This document shows, piece by piece, positions 44,423 to 55,640 of a stretch of DNA of 64,000 nucleotides. The DNA comes from Byssothecium circinans (taxonomy: Eukaryota > Ascomycota > Dothideomycetes > Pleosporales > Massarinaceae). The notes below the pieces were generated by a model that ran no database searches, was not told the origin of the DNA, and saw only the letters and a program-made list of their open reading frames with translations. A program made the translations under genes and the position numbers. The stretch lies in NCBI GenBank assembly GCA_010015675.1, contig ML977027.1, positions 188,892-252,891 of the forward strand. Reading direction: 5' to 3'. Position 1 is the stretch's first letter, and each line of letters begins with the position of its first letter.

Positions 44423-45610
44423 ATGGCTCCAATCCGCGTCGCCCTAATCGGCCTCTCGGCCACGGCAATCACTACATGGGCCAGCGACGCCCACCTCCCA
44501 TACCTCCTCTCCACCAACGGAAAATCGCACTACCAAATCATCGCCCTACTAAACTCCAGCGTCGCCGCAGCCGAAGCGGCAAAATCCCACTTCCACCTCC
44601 CCCCATCCACGAAAACCTACGGCTCCCCCGCCGACCTCGCCGCGGACCTCGATGTCGACCTCGTCGTCTGCTCCACCCGCGTGGACACGCACTTTCCCAC
44701 CATCGCTCCGAGTCTCAAGGCTGGCAAAGCAGTCTTTGTAGAATGGCCACTCGCCGCGAACCTTGCGCAAGCGCTCGAACTCCTCACCACCGCCAATGGT
44801 GAGGAGTATTCCAAAAATATCGTCGGACTCCAAGGACGCGTATCCCCAGTGACTCTACGCATCCAATCCATCCTAGCCGCCGGAACCATCGGCACCGTCT
44901 TAAGCAGCACCGTCCACTCCTTCGGCAGCCTACTCCCGCGCGACGCGATTCCAGAGTCTATGTTGTATTTCACGCAGCGAGCGGTTGGCGGGAATGCGAT
45001 TAATATCGAGAATGGACATTCGATGGATTATATCCTCCATGTGCTGGGCGGGTTTGCGGCGTTTGAGAGCAGGATGCAGATCCAGCGGGGGAGGGTGAGG
45101 GTGTTGGGCAAGAAGTGGGATGGGGAGGAGGGAGATAGGAGTGTGGAGACGGATGTTCCGGATCTTCTCTCCATTCACGGTTCGCTAGAGGGAAGACAGG
45201 GACCCGTTCCAGTAGTCGACGGCGCACTTCTCACGCTTACTTTTCGCACTGGTCCGCCGTTTAAAGGTCAACCCGCTCTGACGTGGTCGATTAATGGGAC
45301 GAGGGGGGAGCTGCTTATTACTGTTTCCGGGCGATACTTGCACTCGCATGTCTTCGACGATATCTCGATTAAGCACCACGACCATGCGAGTGATGAGGTC
45401 AGGGAGCTAGGCTGGGAGTGGGAGGACTGGCAGAGGGAGTTACCGGTGAGGGCTAGGGCTACGGCGGAGTTGTATGAGAGGTATGCGGAGTGGGTTGAGG
45501 GTGGAAAGGGGGCGGTGCGGGAGGGGAGGGAGTGGCCGGGGTTGCGGGATGGTGTGGAGAGGTTGAGGATGTTTGAGGGTATTTATAGGCAGTTTGATGA
45601 GAGTTGGTGA
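44423..45610 (+). CDS. GAL80-like Gfo/Idh/MocA-family protein, 395 aa
   Basis: Start chosen at MAPIRVALIGLSATAI, because this puts the Rossmann dinucleotide-binding strand at the N-terminus; the frame is open upstream without a better start. VALIGLSATAITTWASDAHLPYL fits the family, with Ser-Ala replacing the usual glycines, as in Gal80-type proteins. EWPLAANLAQALEL is the equivalent of the EKP motif, with Trp in place of Lys. The Lys/His catalytic residues are not clearly kept. In yeast, Gal80 represses Gal4; in filamentous ascomycetes the function of Gal80-like proteins is less certain. No introns. It lies downstream of a repeat array and an LPMO. Confidence 0.83.
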   Translation: MAPIRVALIGLSATAITTWASDAHLPYLLSTNGKSHYQIIALLNSSVAAAEAAKSHFHLPPSTKTYGSPADLAADLDVDLVVCSTRVDTHFPTIAPSLKAGKAVFVEWPLAANLAQALELLTTANGEEYSKNIVGLQGRVSPVTLRIQSILAAGTIGTVLSSTVHSFGSLLPRDAIPESMLYFTQRAVGGNAINIENGHSMDYILHVLGGFAAFESRMQIQRGRVRVLGKKWDGEEGDRSVETDVPDLLSIHGSLEGRQGPVPVVDGALLTLTFRTGPPFKGQPALTWSINGTRGELLITVSGRYLHSHVFDDISIKHHDHASDEVRELGWEWEDWQRELPVRARATAELYERYAEWVEGGKGAVREGREWPGLRDGVERLRMFEGIYRQFDESW

Positions 45611-46345
45611 GGAGGTTTTGGAGGGGATTAGTCGTGGGGGTGGAGAATTGGGATGTTTTGTATGGTGATGATTGGCTGAGGTAGTAAAGTGGTTTGGTGG
45701 ATCGTATAAGTCTTCGACATACCATAGGGTATTGTTGAGTAGTGATGGAATTTCCGCAATGACTCTTACAATGAAAGATACCTAGGTATTTTGATTCTAC
45801 TTAGAAGGCGTGCTTATACCGGACCTTCAACTAGAATCTCCATGTTTTTACTAGGTGCTGCGTTGGCGCGGTATGACATGGTGCGTACATTACCCAAATC
45901 CATATCCCATCTTTTAATAAACCACTCATACAGCTCAGCCCTAACAGACCACCACTATAGTCTCCCTTAAATCAGCCTCATAGTACGCGCATTATGCTGC
46001 CCAAAGCCAAAGCCACAGTCACAGCCACAGCCTCCCACCGTATATCCAGGTCCCTGATCCTTGGTACCCTGAGACACATGTCCCTGCGACACAGTGAAAT
46101 GAAGATGGTACCTGCACGTAGCAGAATTTAGCCTGTTAGAGCATGTCTTAGGCAGTCACGGTTGCCAGTCTTAGTATGAATTTCGACAAACGAAGAAAAT
46201 AAGGAATGAATTGAAACAAGAATAGAATAAAAGCCAGGACAAAAAGCCCAGCCCAAGCCAAGCCCGTCAAAGCATGCATGCAAAAAGTACAGAAGAAGAA
46301 AAAGAAAACGAAGAGCAGTCTTGCAAGAAAGCCCACAAAACCCCT
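45611..46345. other. Convergent 3' spacer
   Basis: The plus-strand GAL80-like gene and the minus-strand peptidase gene end here. CCACAG-type hexamers recur at about 46005-46035. No gene is seen. Confidence 0.4.
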
Positions 46346-48768
46346 TCAAACAAACACCATCCCAGCGACCACCCCGGCAACAACAACACCCCATCCGGCG
46401 CCGCTAATAGAGCGCAGATGCGACGCAGCACCCGTAAACCCCTCCGGGCCTTCCAGCGGTTTCGGCGGCACACTTCCAGAATTCGCCTGCCCACCACCAG
46501 ACACCGAACTCGGATCGCCCTCACTGCCCGTCACACACCTCGCCCTCGTCCCATTAACCCCGTTCGCGCTCGAAAACATGCGATCCGCCACGCACTTCCA
46601 CACCATCGTCACATCGCCAATCATCGGCGCCGTATAAAACATCCTGCAATCCGCCGCCTCGTAGATGAACTCCAGCGGCGTCTTGCTCGCGTCATTCATC
46701 CTCAGGTTGTCGCGGAGGTTGATGCCGCCGGCGGGTCCGTTGGCCGTGTGGGCAGAGCGCTTGAACATCTGTGTCGCGAAGGCGGTTTTCCCGAGATCGG
46801 TCTTGTTCCACTCGGCCTGTTGTTCCGGCGAGCCCAGCAAATAGATGATCTGAGAGCGCACTTGCACGTCGTCCCAGGCGAAGTTTTGGGCCCCTTTGAT
46901 GCCGCTGACGCCTTGCATGGGCTTGAATTCGGGCTGGCCGCCGACGGCGATGGTGCGGACGCCGCCTTGGTTCTTGAGGAGTTCGGACACGATGCTGCAA
47001 GTTGAGGAGCACATGCCGTCGTGCAACTGATTTGTGATTAGGCACGAGTATGGGAAGGGGAGGGGGTGAATGTGGCGCTTACCATGACCATGTCTTGGGC
47101 TTTGAAAGGTTGTGGCGTGCTCGTCTCGTTCGTGTTGTTGAGGAAGCCAATGACGGAGAATCCGAAGTACGTGTAGCTCGCCTCGTCGCCGTTGATACGG
47201 TCAGGCCCGTACATTTGATCCACCGTGTTGATCTTCTCGTTGCGAACATCAAGCTGGTGCTGGTAGTTGAAGCCAATAGTATACATAAAGATGTCGTTTT
47301 CACTGGTGCCGGTGAAAGTTTCGGCGAAAGCTGTCTGATTGTTCTGCAGGTACGTCTTCTTGTTGAAATCTCCTGTCACTTGGCCGGCGATTTTCATGGC
47401 TTCGTTGATCCTATAGCGGGTTCCGCCGAAGGGCTCCTGGTCGGCTTGCGGGAAAACCTGCTTGAAGGAGTCGTAGCCGAGGATGGCATTGCCTCCGCCG
47501 TTGCCGCGAAGGTCGAAGATGAGCTTGGTCTTGCCAGCTGCTTTCGACATGCGGATGAAATCGCGCATGACATTTTGGAAACGTTGAACGTCGGGTGAGT
47601 CGTATGAAGGTATGCTTAGAATGGCAAGGTCCTTGAAAGAGTCAGCTAGACATTGTAGATATATTTTTGCAGTACTTACTGTGTAGCCAGTGTCATTGAG
47701 GTGGTAGCCGGCAACCGATAGATTGGGATTGATTATGACGGCTTTTGGGTAGCCAGCGTGTGATGGTGTAGCGGCTGGCCTGCTCGATGTAGAACTGTTC
47801 GAGGGGGGAGCAGTCGGCGTGGGCCCAGAGCAGTACTTTGAGAACAAGGCGGGACCACTGCCAACGCCCACAAAGTCGTTGGAGATGATAGCAAGGTTCA
47901 TGGAAGATTTTGAAGTCCCATTGGCTAAAGACGTGGTCGTATTCGGGCCTTGATAAGTACCGGTCCTGAAAGACCCTAGGTAGTTAACGCCGGTAGCAAT
48001 CAGTGGTTGGCTAGGAAAGAGCGCATTCCATCTGGTGTTCGCATCTTTGAAGGCGGCCTGGACAGAAACTTTCTGCAGGAATGCGTTGACAGCCTCACCA
48101 TTGATCGTCCTCACAGGCGACGGCTTGAACGCACCAGATGTATTTCTAGCAAGTTCCAGATCCCTGTATGAGTAGATTTCGGGGAGCGCATTTCCATCAG
48201 CGGACACTGAAACCAATTCCCAACCCGTTGGGCGTTGAAATTGCATTACGCCAGCAAGAATGTCCGGTTGCCATGAGAGATGGTTGTCGTAGGCTCTGTT
48301 GAATAGCTGATTTAGATCCAATTGGAAATCGTATTCGTTGCTGTACCCTCCCATTTTTATCTGTTTCTGCATGCTATCCATCTCTTCGATCAGATCGACG
48401 GGCTGTTCCGTGTATTCTGCGGGCGGGTTTTTGAGGAACCCGAGATTGCTTTGCCATTGGAGATAGATCTTCAGTTCGTCTATGAGCTGTACGTTTCCTT
48501 CCTTGTCAAGTGGTACCGATTGGAGACACTGGACTCCGAGTTCTGCTGGAATGACTTTGCGAGTGCCGGAAGGTATAGCTTTCACCGCGCTACTGACAAC
48601 CGCACATGGCTCAGCGAGGCCGGGTGTGTTTGGGGCAGTGGGTGCTGGTGTTGTTGATGGCGATGTGGTATTGGAGGGACGTGTGCTGTTATTCGCTGCC
48701 GCAGCCGAGACGACGTCTGCTGTGGCTAGGTCGTCCGTACTGATCTCTGTCACCCATCGGCACACCAT
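46346..48768 (-). CDS. Secreted S41-type (CPAF-like) serine peptidase, 772 aa
   Basis: Exons 48768-47680, 47631-47083 and 47026-46346 are joined across 48-nt (GTAAGT, AGCTGAC branch, TTCAAG) and 56-nt (GTAAGC, CCTAATC branch, ATCAG) introns, giving 772 residues from the ATG at 48768. A Ser/Thr/Pro-rich N-terminus precedes EPCAVVSSAV, typical of the fungal family. The PDZ-like region carries GWELVSVSADG. The C-terminal peptidase domain has FDLRGNGGGN and DGMCSSTC, where Ser554 is the likely nucleophile. The C-terminus (GAGWGVVVAGVVAGMVFV) looks like a GPI or membrane-anchor signal. An upstream signal peptide at 48841 is out of frame. Family members are extracellular; the substrate is unknown. 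Confidence 0.84.
47632..47679 (-). other. 48-nt in-frame intron of the S41 peptidase gene
   Basis: GTAAGT donor, AGCTGAC branch and TTCAAG acceptor, phase 0, length divisible by three and no stop inside. The junction joins NDTGYT to DLAILSIPSY, which fits the family. Retention would insert 16 residues without a frame change. Confidence 0.75.
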
Positions 48769-49530
48769 ACATCATATACGGCTGCAAGCGGGCTGCCGCA
48801 AGCCCGACGGAGGCAGTCAGAAGCACGACTGAGGCGTGCATCTTGGCGAATCGCTCTCGAAGCTCTCTTTTCGATTGAAAGTTGGTTTCCTTGCAAAGCT
48901 GATAAGACACCGACAATTCCACTTCGAACTTGGGATTAGTGCATTAAGTAAAGGGTGCGACCGGCGCGGGTATCAAAGTCTATGGCAGTAAAACGATAGG
49001 ATAGAAGAAAACAAAACAACTGTACATGAAAGGAATACAGTGAAGAGCGCAGACCAGTAGTGGAGGGGAAGAACCTCGAAAAGCGTACCGCCTCGGAGGA
49101 TAAGGCGGGTATTTGGGCATGAGGCAATCTTATTGCAAGTACCGTAAAATATGTACAAAACCAAGGGGTATAAATAGTCAAGCATAGTCGCAACAAGATA
49201 GGCGAGCCTTGAAAGGATATTGCGAAAAGTAATGTACAAGTCTAAATTGATATAAGACGATACAAAAGGCCAACCCGCGCTCGGTAGGAACAAATTCCCT
49301 TTAGCTCTCGATAGCAGCGGACGATGCTAACACAACGAAAAGCTGTCACCACGATTTATTCTTTCGAAGAATCGTCCCGCGTGACTCGATGATCGCATTG
49401 GCGTGTCAATCCTCCAAATGGTGAAATAAGTCGTGCCATCGCAGTTGTCGAGCTCAGATGACATGCTGACCGGACAGCATCATCGAGCATAGAGTTCCAA
49501 CATCGACGCGTTGTCCATGGGCGCTTCCGC
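48769..49530. other. Spacer including an out-of-frame signal-peptide ORF
   Basis: At 48841 a minus-strand ATG starts MHASVVLLTASVGLAAA, a typical signal peptide, but in a frame one base off that of the peptidase. The region further right (48920-49330) has open minus-strand frames without motifs. No other gene is seen up to the RTA1 gene. Confidence 0.4.
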
Positions 49531-50441
49531 TTATGCCCTTGCCGTCGCTGCAATGTCCTCTTCATCATTGCGACGCATGCCGATCTCGATATCATTCTTT
49601 CGGCCGGGCTTGATGTTTGGGTCGTACCACGCAAGACTGACGACGAGAGTAAGCATCATAGGAAGAAAATCGTAGAGGTAAAGTGGCCACTCATTTGAGA
49701 GTAGGTAACCGTCCTGTCATGTGTCAGCTATGTGTTATCCTCTTGAGCTTCAAGATTAAGAGATCTTACTTTGCCCATAGCGTACTCAATCACACGGCAC
49801 AAGTTTCGTACAGTGATGAAGACGCTTGCACCGTATAGTAGCCAGATGTACTTCTTCCATGGTAGCTCAGCGGCAACAGCGGTAGGCAAAGCACCCAGCC
49901 TTCGGTGCCAGATACTTGCGACTACAACGAAGAACATGAAGAGCAAGATCTGCAAGATCAATCCGCCGAGGATGATATTCTCGCCTCTTTTGAAGCCATC
50001 AGAATCTTCTGCCTGGACGAGAATGCCAGCGCCACCGCTTTGGATGAAGAAGCAGAGGATGTCTCCAGTGACGAATATCTTGGTAACCCATGTAGCTCGA
50101 ATGATAGAGTAAGATGCGGAGTCGGTGCGAAGAATCAATCGGCCAAGGATCATGTAGACAGAGGCGGCAAAGAGAATCGGTGCGATAAGGACGAGAACTG
50201 ATTGAATGATGTACGGGGTTTTTGACACGGTATCATTGTGGGCGGCTGCGCGTGCGGCGTAGCCGACGGTCTCGAAAAGTCCTCCGATTACGAAAGGTAT
50301 GCAAAACCATGATCGATTTTGGATTAGACGCCAGGTATGTAGACCCGTGAGGAGGATAAAGACTATGGCAGCGATAACGCCTCCGGCTATTGAAGGCGTG
50401 TAGGGCCATAGCTCGTACTCTGGCAGAGAGTTATCCGACAT
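49531..50441 (-). CDS. RTA1-like lipid-exporter family protein, 284 aa
   Basis: Exons 50441-49770 and 49713-49531 are joined in phase 0 across a 56-nt intron (GTAAGA, TAGCTGAC branch, GACAG), giving 284 residues. Seven hydrophobic segments, such as IAGGVIAAIVFILLTGLHTW, IIQSVLVLIAPILFAASVYMILGR and ILGGLILQILLFMFFVVVA, match the RTA1/RTM1 fold. Typical signatures are FVIGGLFETVGYAARA, GDILCFFIQSGGAG and FITVRNLCRVIEYAMG, the last directly before the intron. RTA1-type proteins are plasma-membrane 7-TM proteins linked to lipid translocation and resistance to toxic compounds. The C-terminal tail after TM7 is short and charged. Substrate unknown. Confidence 0.88.
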
Positions 50442-51535
50442 TGTGGGTGGAGGGGTGGCGTGTTTAGTCTGAGATCGTTGGATTAGAGTTTCAGACTAAA
50501 GGACGGTTCGATGTACTTGGAGGTGTGTTGTAAGAGATTGAGCTTGCTGAGGTGTTGAAGAGTGAGGATGGCTGCATCGCACTTATGTAACGGTGTTTGC
50601 GGGCCAGCCCCCTAAGATTGTACGCTAAGATGTGCTGAAGGATACCCCCAAAAAGGTTGAAGTTCCGGTCGCGTATTGTATTGTACGGTGGTTGGCGCGC
50701 TATACGACACGTATTTGCTTCGCGACAAGCCACAAGCCGCTAGCGTGAAACTCTTCCGCCAATCCAACGCTTTAACGACATTGGCACACCTACCAGAAAC
50801 AGTAGTTTCGTGGCGTCCTCCGCCCGCAAGGCGACGATCCGCTACTTGAGTAAATCAATTCTGCGAAAGGAGACTTCGCCGACGGCCAACAAGAAGCTCC
50901 ACAGAGCCTACTGTACACATCTCCGAAGAAGGACCATGAAGCCATAGACTCATCTTTCTGCATGTTTAGGAGATTCGACGCCTTGAGCAAGCACATGCCT
51001 TTTTGAAGCGGTGAAGTAACGCGAAGGACGAGTGAGCACTTGTCGTCGACTTTGGTGTTGTCTGCCTTCGCCTTGACAGACTTTGGGGCCTTGACTCGGC
51101 GATTCGTGGGAGCAGTCTTCGGGATGTGAGAAAGGCTCGGAGGAGAGCTCTTCGGCGGGTCGGACAATCTCGCCTCGGGATCTAGCGCAGGAAGCACTGA
51201 TGCCGCTATTGATAGCAGCTTCTGGCAAGGGCCCTGAACCCCTTCTGCGCAGCATTGTCAGGGTACTGTTCATTTTCCTAAGTTATCGCGAGGACTCTAT
51301 ACCCATATATGGATGACGAGAGACCCGTAGCGTTCCGTTGGTTTGTGCTAAGACACTATAGATTGCTAGGCCGGTCGCCTTGGATTGTTGAACTGTCCCG
51401 CTGTCCGTCTGCGCCATTCAACGTGGACACTGTCAGAGGCAAGCAAACATAAGGAAGCTCTTACTAGATACTATACTCTTGACTCTTACAGCCTTCTTGC
51501 TGCAACCTTTGTATGAGAAAAGCTCGTACCTCACT
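50442..51535. other. Spacer, no confident gene
   Basis: Contains the RTA1 gene's promoter. Two overlapping minus-strand frames at 50790-51273 (135 and 107 codons) share no motif, but their length leaves open a small uncharacterised gene. Confidence 0.35.
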
Positions 51536-52048
51536 ATGTGTATAGCACCCGACAACGATTGGGGACATAAATATCTTCAGGTCTCCGAGGCGAGTATCTG
51601 TATTCTCCTAGCCATAGGCTTGTCCTTGTACGTCAATGCGGACGCATTTTTTACCATCAACGATGGCGATGAGATCGGCTTGGACGACGCATGGTACCTG
51701 ATGCAGGGCATCGAGTATCCCACGTCTCATGTCCTTGTTTTCGATGATCGTGTGGGGATAACGGCAGTGCAGCGTTGGAGCCTATCACAATTGATACATC
51801 AGTTCCGGATCATCTGAGCAAACTTAGATGCACTTATCGAGGAGCTTCGCGACGGCATCGTGATGGTCCATCTCAACATGGAGCGAAAGCACATCTTCGG
51901 AGCATGCTACACCAGCAACATTGTCGATTTTTTACATAGCGCTGTTCAGGGCACTGCAAGTGTTGGTGGCTATTTCAGCCCTTCCACGACATTATCACCG
52001 CCTCCCGCGCGTCAACAGCCGCAAGTGACGCTTTTGGCTCTTATTTGA
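51536..52048 (+). pseudogene. Possible gene with one in-frame TGA, unknown family
   Basis: The frame reads from ATG 51536 to TAA-free 52048 with a single internal TGA at 51815-51817, giving about 93 codons before and 76 after it. Both halves have ordinary protein composition (ILLAIGLSLYVNADAFFTIN before, KHIFGACYTSNIVDFLHSAV after). There is no splice pair that removes the stop in frame. It may be a decayed gene (C-to-T mutation of CGA or a similar codon) or a stop-codon readthrough. No domain recognised. Confidence 0.3.
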
Positions 52049-52827
52049 TTCTGCTACCCGCTCCGAGACGTGCACCGTGTGATACGGAGAAAGACCAGCC
52101 TGGACATAAACCAGTTGCTGTGGGAAGACAAGGGATGCTTGGGTTCAGGATAGGCCGCTCATGCAGTCGGGAGAAGTTATGGAAGTCTCTGAGCTCGACG
52201 GTACTCAACCCTTCCCGCTGGTACATTGCCTCACCACGTTGGTATCTATCACAAGCACCTGCGCGATACAAACTGAGCAAGGGAGAGGACAATCTCGAAA
52301 TGGCGCAATGGATGGAATTAAACACCGCTAGGGGGCACTTCGGGGGTTGCTATGCGTCGAGTGTTGGTCAAAGCTGATTACTGCCAACGAGCTGAAGCGT
52401 GATGAGTTTTAGATGAAAAGGCATTGTCGCCCCTGGCTGCCGGGACACATGTCGTCAAAGACTGGTGGTCTATAGTGAACGGGTATGCGAAGTCGGCGAG
52501 CGTTGCATACGACATATCCGGTAGGCATTGATGTTTCAGAAACAATTTTCATCCCCTTTTCTTTCACAATTAGTGTTTGCGATGACGTGTTTCGATAATC
52601 TAGACTGCGGATGAGACTGAGTTTGCGATGACCGTGCACCACCCTTTAAGTCGTATTCGGCTCGACCTACCCTTTGAGTCGTATTCGATCGACCTGCCCT
52701 TTGAGTCGTAGTCGTCGTATTCTGATGCAAATTATCGAATCAGGACCAGAGGTCGCACTGGTGGTATAACAACTTCAACGTCTGCTTTTCTCGTCTGCAA
52801 ATCTTTCTCTCCCTTAGTCCTTCTACT
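52049..52827. other. Spacer with promoter of the glucosyltransferase gene
   Basis: No gene is seen beyond short frames. The right part holds a 27-bp tandem repeat (52642-52717) and then the glucosyltransferase promoter, with pyrimidine-rich sequence at 52790-52820 just before the ATG. Confidence 0.4.
52642..52717 (+). repeat. Imperfect 27/28-bp tandem repeat, ~2.7 copies
   Basis: Units start CCCTTTGAGTCGTATTCG and lie at 52642-52669 (28 bp), 52670-52696 (27 bp) and 52697-52717 (partial). They lie 110-185 bp upstream of the glucosyltransferase start codon. Confidence 0.88.
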
Positions 52828-55287
52828 ATGAGGCCACGACCAGACAGTACACAGGCTCCTATACCTGTGCAGGAAGAGTATGAATATACACTGCACCCGG
52901 ATGCACCACCTGCCTACGAGCTTGAAGCCTCCAAATCAATACCGCAACCAGGACTATCAGGCGCGACACGTATGTACGCACGTGTAAATTGGCAAATATC
53001 GCGCTAACGCAAGGAAGCCGACGGCCGAATCGACATTGACCTCAACTCAAGACTTACCAAAACACTCATCAAATTCGTTCCAGAAGAGAAGAAAGATCCA
53101 ACACCGCAACCCAGCCGCAGATTTACAGTCGTACCCTCATGGAGTATTCCACTTAATATCGTGATCCAAGTCGTTGGAAGCCGCGGTGACGTTCAACCCT
53201 TCGTAGCTCTCGGCCAAGAATTGCGGAAATACGGACATCGCGTACGATTAGCGACCCACAATGTCTTTGAGAGCTTCGTACTGGAGTCAAACTTGGAGTT
53301 TTATCCAATTGGCGGTGATCCAAAAGACCTCATGGCGTACATGGTCAAAAATCCAGGGCTGATTCCATCAATGAAGAGTTTGCGAGAGGGAGACATCCAA
53401 CGCAAGCGAGACATGATGGCCGAGATTCTCAATGGCTGCTGGAAGTCTTGTATCGAGCCTGATATGAGGAGTCAACCGTTCGTTTGCGACGCGATTATTG
53501 CGAATCCTCCTAGCTTTGCGCATATCCATTGTGCACAGGCTTTGGGTGTCCCTCTACATATGATGTTTACCATGCCGTGGAGCAGTACAAGGGCCTTTCC
53601 GCATCCTCTCGCGAATTTTGTCAGAAGCGACATCAAGAACCAAGCTCTCATTAACTATGCATCATATGGTATCGTGGAGTTTCTCACGTGGCAGGGCCTG
53701 GGCGACATTATCAACAAATTCCGGAGCTCGATCGACCTAGAGGCTGTTCCCCATTCAGTTGGCCCAGTTCTTACGGAGGCGCTCAAGGTACCATTCACCT
53801 ACTGCTGGTCCCCAGCGCTTGTCCCTAAACCACCGGATTGGCCGTCGCATATCGATGTTTGTGGTTTCTTCTTCCGCGATGCGCCGAGGTATGATCCGTC
53901 CTTGGAAATCGATCAGTTTTTGCAGGATGGGCCACCACCGGTGTATATCGGATTTGGTAGTATCGTTATCGCTGATCCGGCGAAGATGACATCCATGATC
54001 CTGGAGGCTGTCAGGAACCTGGGAGTACGAGCCATCATCTCAAGAGGATGGAGCAACCTCGGCGACGGCCTGCCATCGAAAAGCAAAGACGTACTCTTCA
54101 TTGGAGACTGCCCACACGAATGGCTGTTCCAACACGTTGCAGTCGTTGTACATCACGGAGGCGCAGGAACCGCCGCTTGTGGCCTTCGAAACGCATGTCC
54201 TACAGTCATCATCCCATTTTTTGGCGACCAGCCGTTCTGGGGGAATATGGTGGCAGCTGCAGGCGCAGGCCCGAGACCCATACACCACAAGCTCCTCACA
54301 AGTCAGAACCTCACAGACGCAATCGCGTTCTGCCTCATGCCCGACGCGCGACAAGCAGCCCAAACCATCTCCTCCCGCATGGCAAGCGAGCGCGGCATCG
54401 AAGCTGCCGTACAGTCGTTCCACGCAAACCTCCCCCTCGAAACGATGCAATGCGCAATTCTCCGCAACGCTCTTGCCGCATGGACGTATAAGAAAACAAA
54501 CATACAGCTCTCAAAGCTTGCTGCGCAACTCCTAATCGAAAACGGCATCATCATGCCCTCAGATCTGACGAACCACGAAACTGAGCCCATCAAAATTGTG
54601 AACAACAGATGGGATCCAGTAACAAGCACGGGCTCCGCATGCGTCAGTATCATTAATAACATGGGCACTTCGACTAAAACGGCACTTGTAGATCCCTTTA
54701 TAGAATTGAAGCGTTCAGACTCCGAGGGCGCCCCGGGAATAGTCTCAGCTGGACGCATGGCTAGTACATCAGCAAAAGGCTTTGGAAAGTTTTTCGTGTC
54801 GTTTTACAAGGGCGTAATTGTAGATATGCCGCTAGCGACGACAGAGGGACTCCGCAACATGCCGAAGTTGTACGGCGAAGAAGTCAAGAATCACGGCGAA
54901 GTTACGGGCGTGGTTTCTGGTTTCCAGGTCGCGGGGAAGAACTTTGCACACGGTATGGTGGATGGTTTGACGGATCCGTTTAAGCAGACGTATGAGCAGG
55001 GGAAGAAGGAGGGTGCGTCGGGGTATGCGAAGGGCTTTGGGAAGGGCATGGCGGGCCTCGTTTCCAAGACGAGCAGCGCGTTAGTGGGCATGGTAGCGTA
55101 TCCTGGTGATGGCATTTGCAAGAGCATACGGTATGCGGCACTCCGGGCGACGCGGAAGGATATAAGAACGAGGAAGCTGATTGAGGGGGAGTATCTCGCG
55201 AGGAAGTCGGAAGGAGATGTTGATGTCAGGGCTGTTATTCAGGCATTTGAGAGGCTGACGATGGGAGAGGGGAGGGAGACGGCTTGA
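52828..55287 (+). CDS. Sterol 3-beta-glucosyltransferase-like GT28/GT1 protein, 803 aa
   Basis: Exon 1 52828-52969 and exon 2 53018-55287 are joined in phase 1 across a 48-nt intron (GTATGT, GCTAAC branch, GGAAG acceptor), giving 803 residues. The GT28-like N-terminal domain has VVGSRGDVQPFVALGQEL (around residues 98-115) and GGDPKDLMAYMVKNPG. The nucleotide-sugar domain contains VVVHHGGAGTAACGLRNACPTVIIPFFGDQPFWG (about 422-455), as in sterol glucosyltransferases. The tail (~590-780) with GFGKGMAGLVSKTSSALVGMVAYPGDGI resembles the VPS13 C-terminal repeats. It should transfer glucose from UDP-glucose to sterols at a membrane. PH/GRAM regions of yeast Atg26 are absent, so it is a shorter family member. 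Confidence 0.91.
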
Positions 55288-55640
55288 TGTGTTTAGCTGG
55301 TTTTGGAACCTTGACTGCGATACCCCCATGTTAATATCAGCTTTTAGAAGATGCTTGCGCAACGCATACCTATTTTGGTGCTTTTTTGAATTCGTTTGCG
55401 ATATGATTGGAGCTTTGTCTATTGCCCAGTCTCTCCGTAAAGGTACCCCCACTTTGCCATCATTCGCGACTTGAGGCCAATAGCAGCTTGGCTCCATCTT
55501 AGCCCAAGGAGCTCTATTTCCTCGTTGAACACGGCGCAGCAGTTGTTGGTGATCAATGATACACATCATCCCGGAAACACCGAAGTACCATCCTGCCTAT
55601 CCCCACAACATTACCCCAAAACCCAATCAACTCGGCTAGT
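55288..55640. other. Convergent spacer, no gene seen
   Basis: Contains the 3' UTRs of the glucosyltransferase gene and of the minus-strand transcription-factor fragment. Nothing else is seen. Confidence 0.4.
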
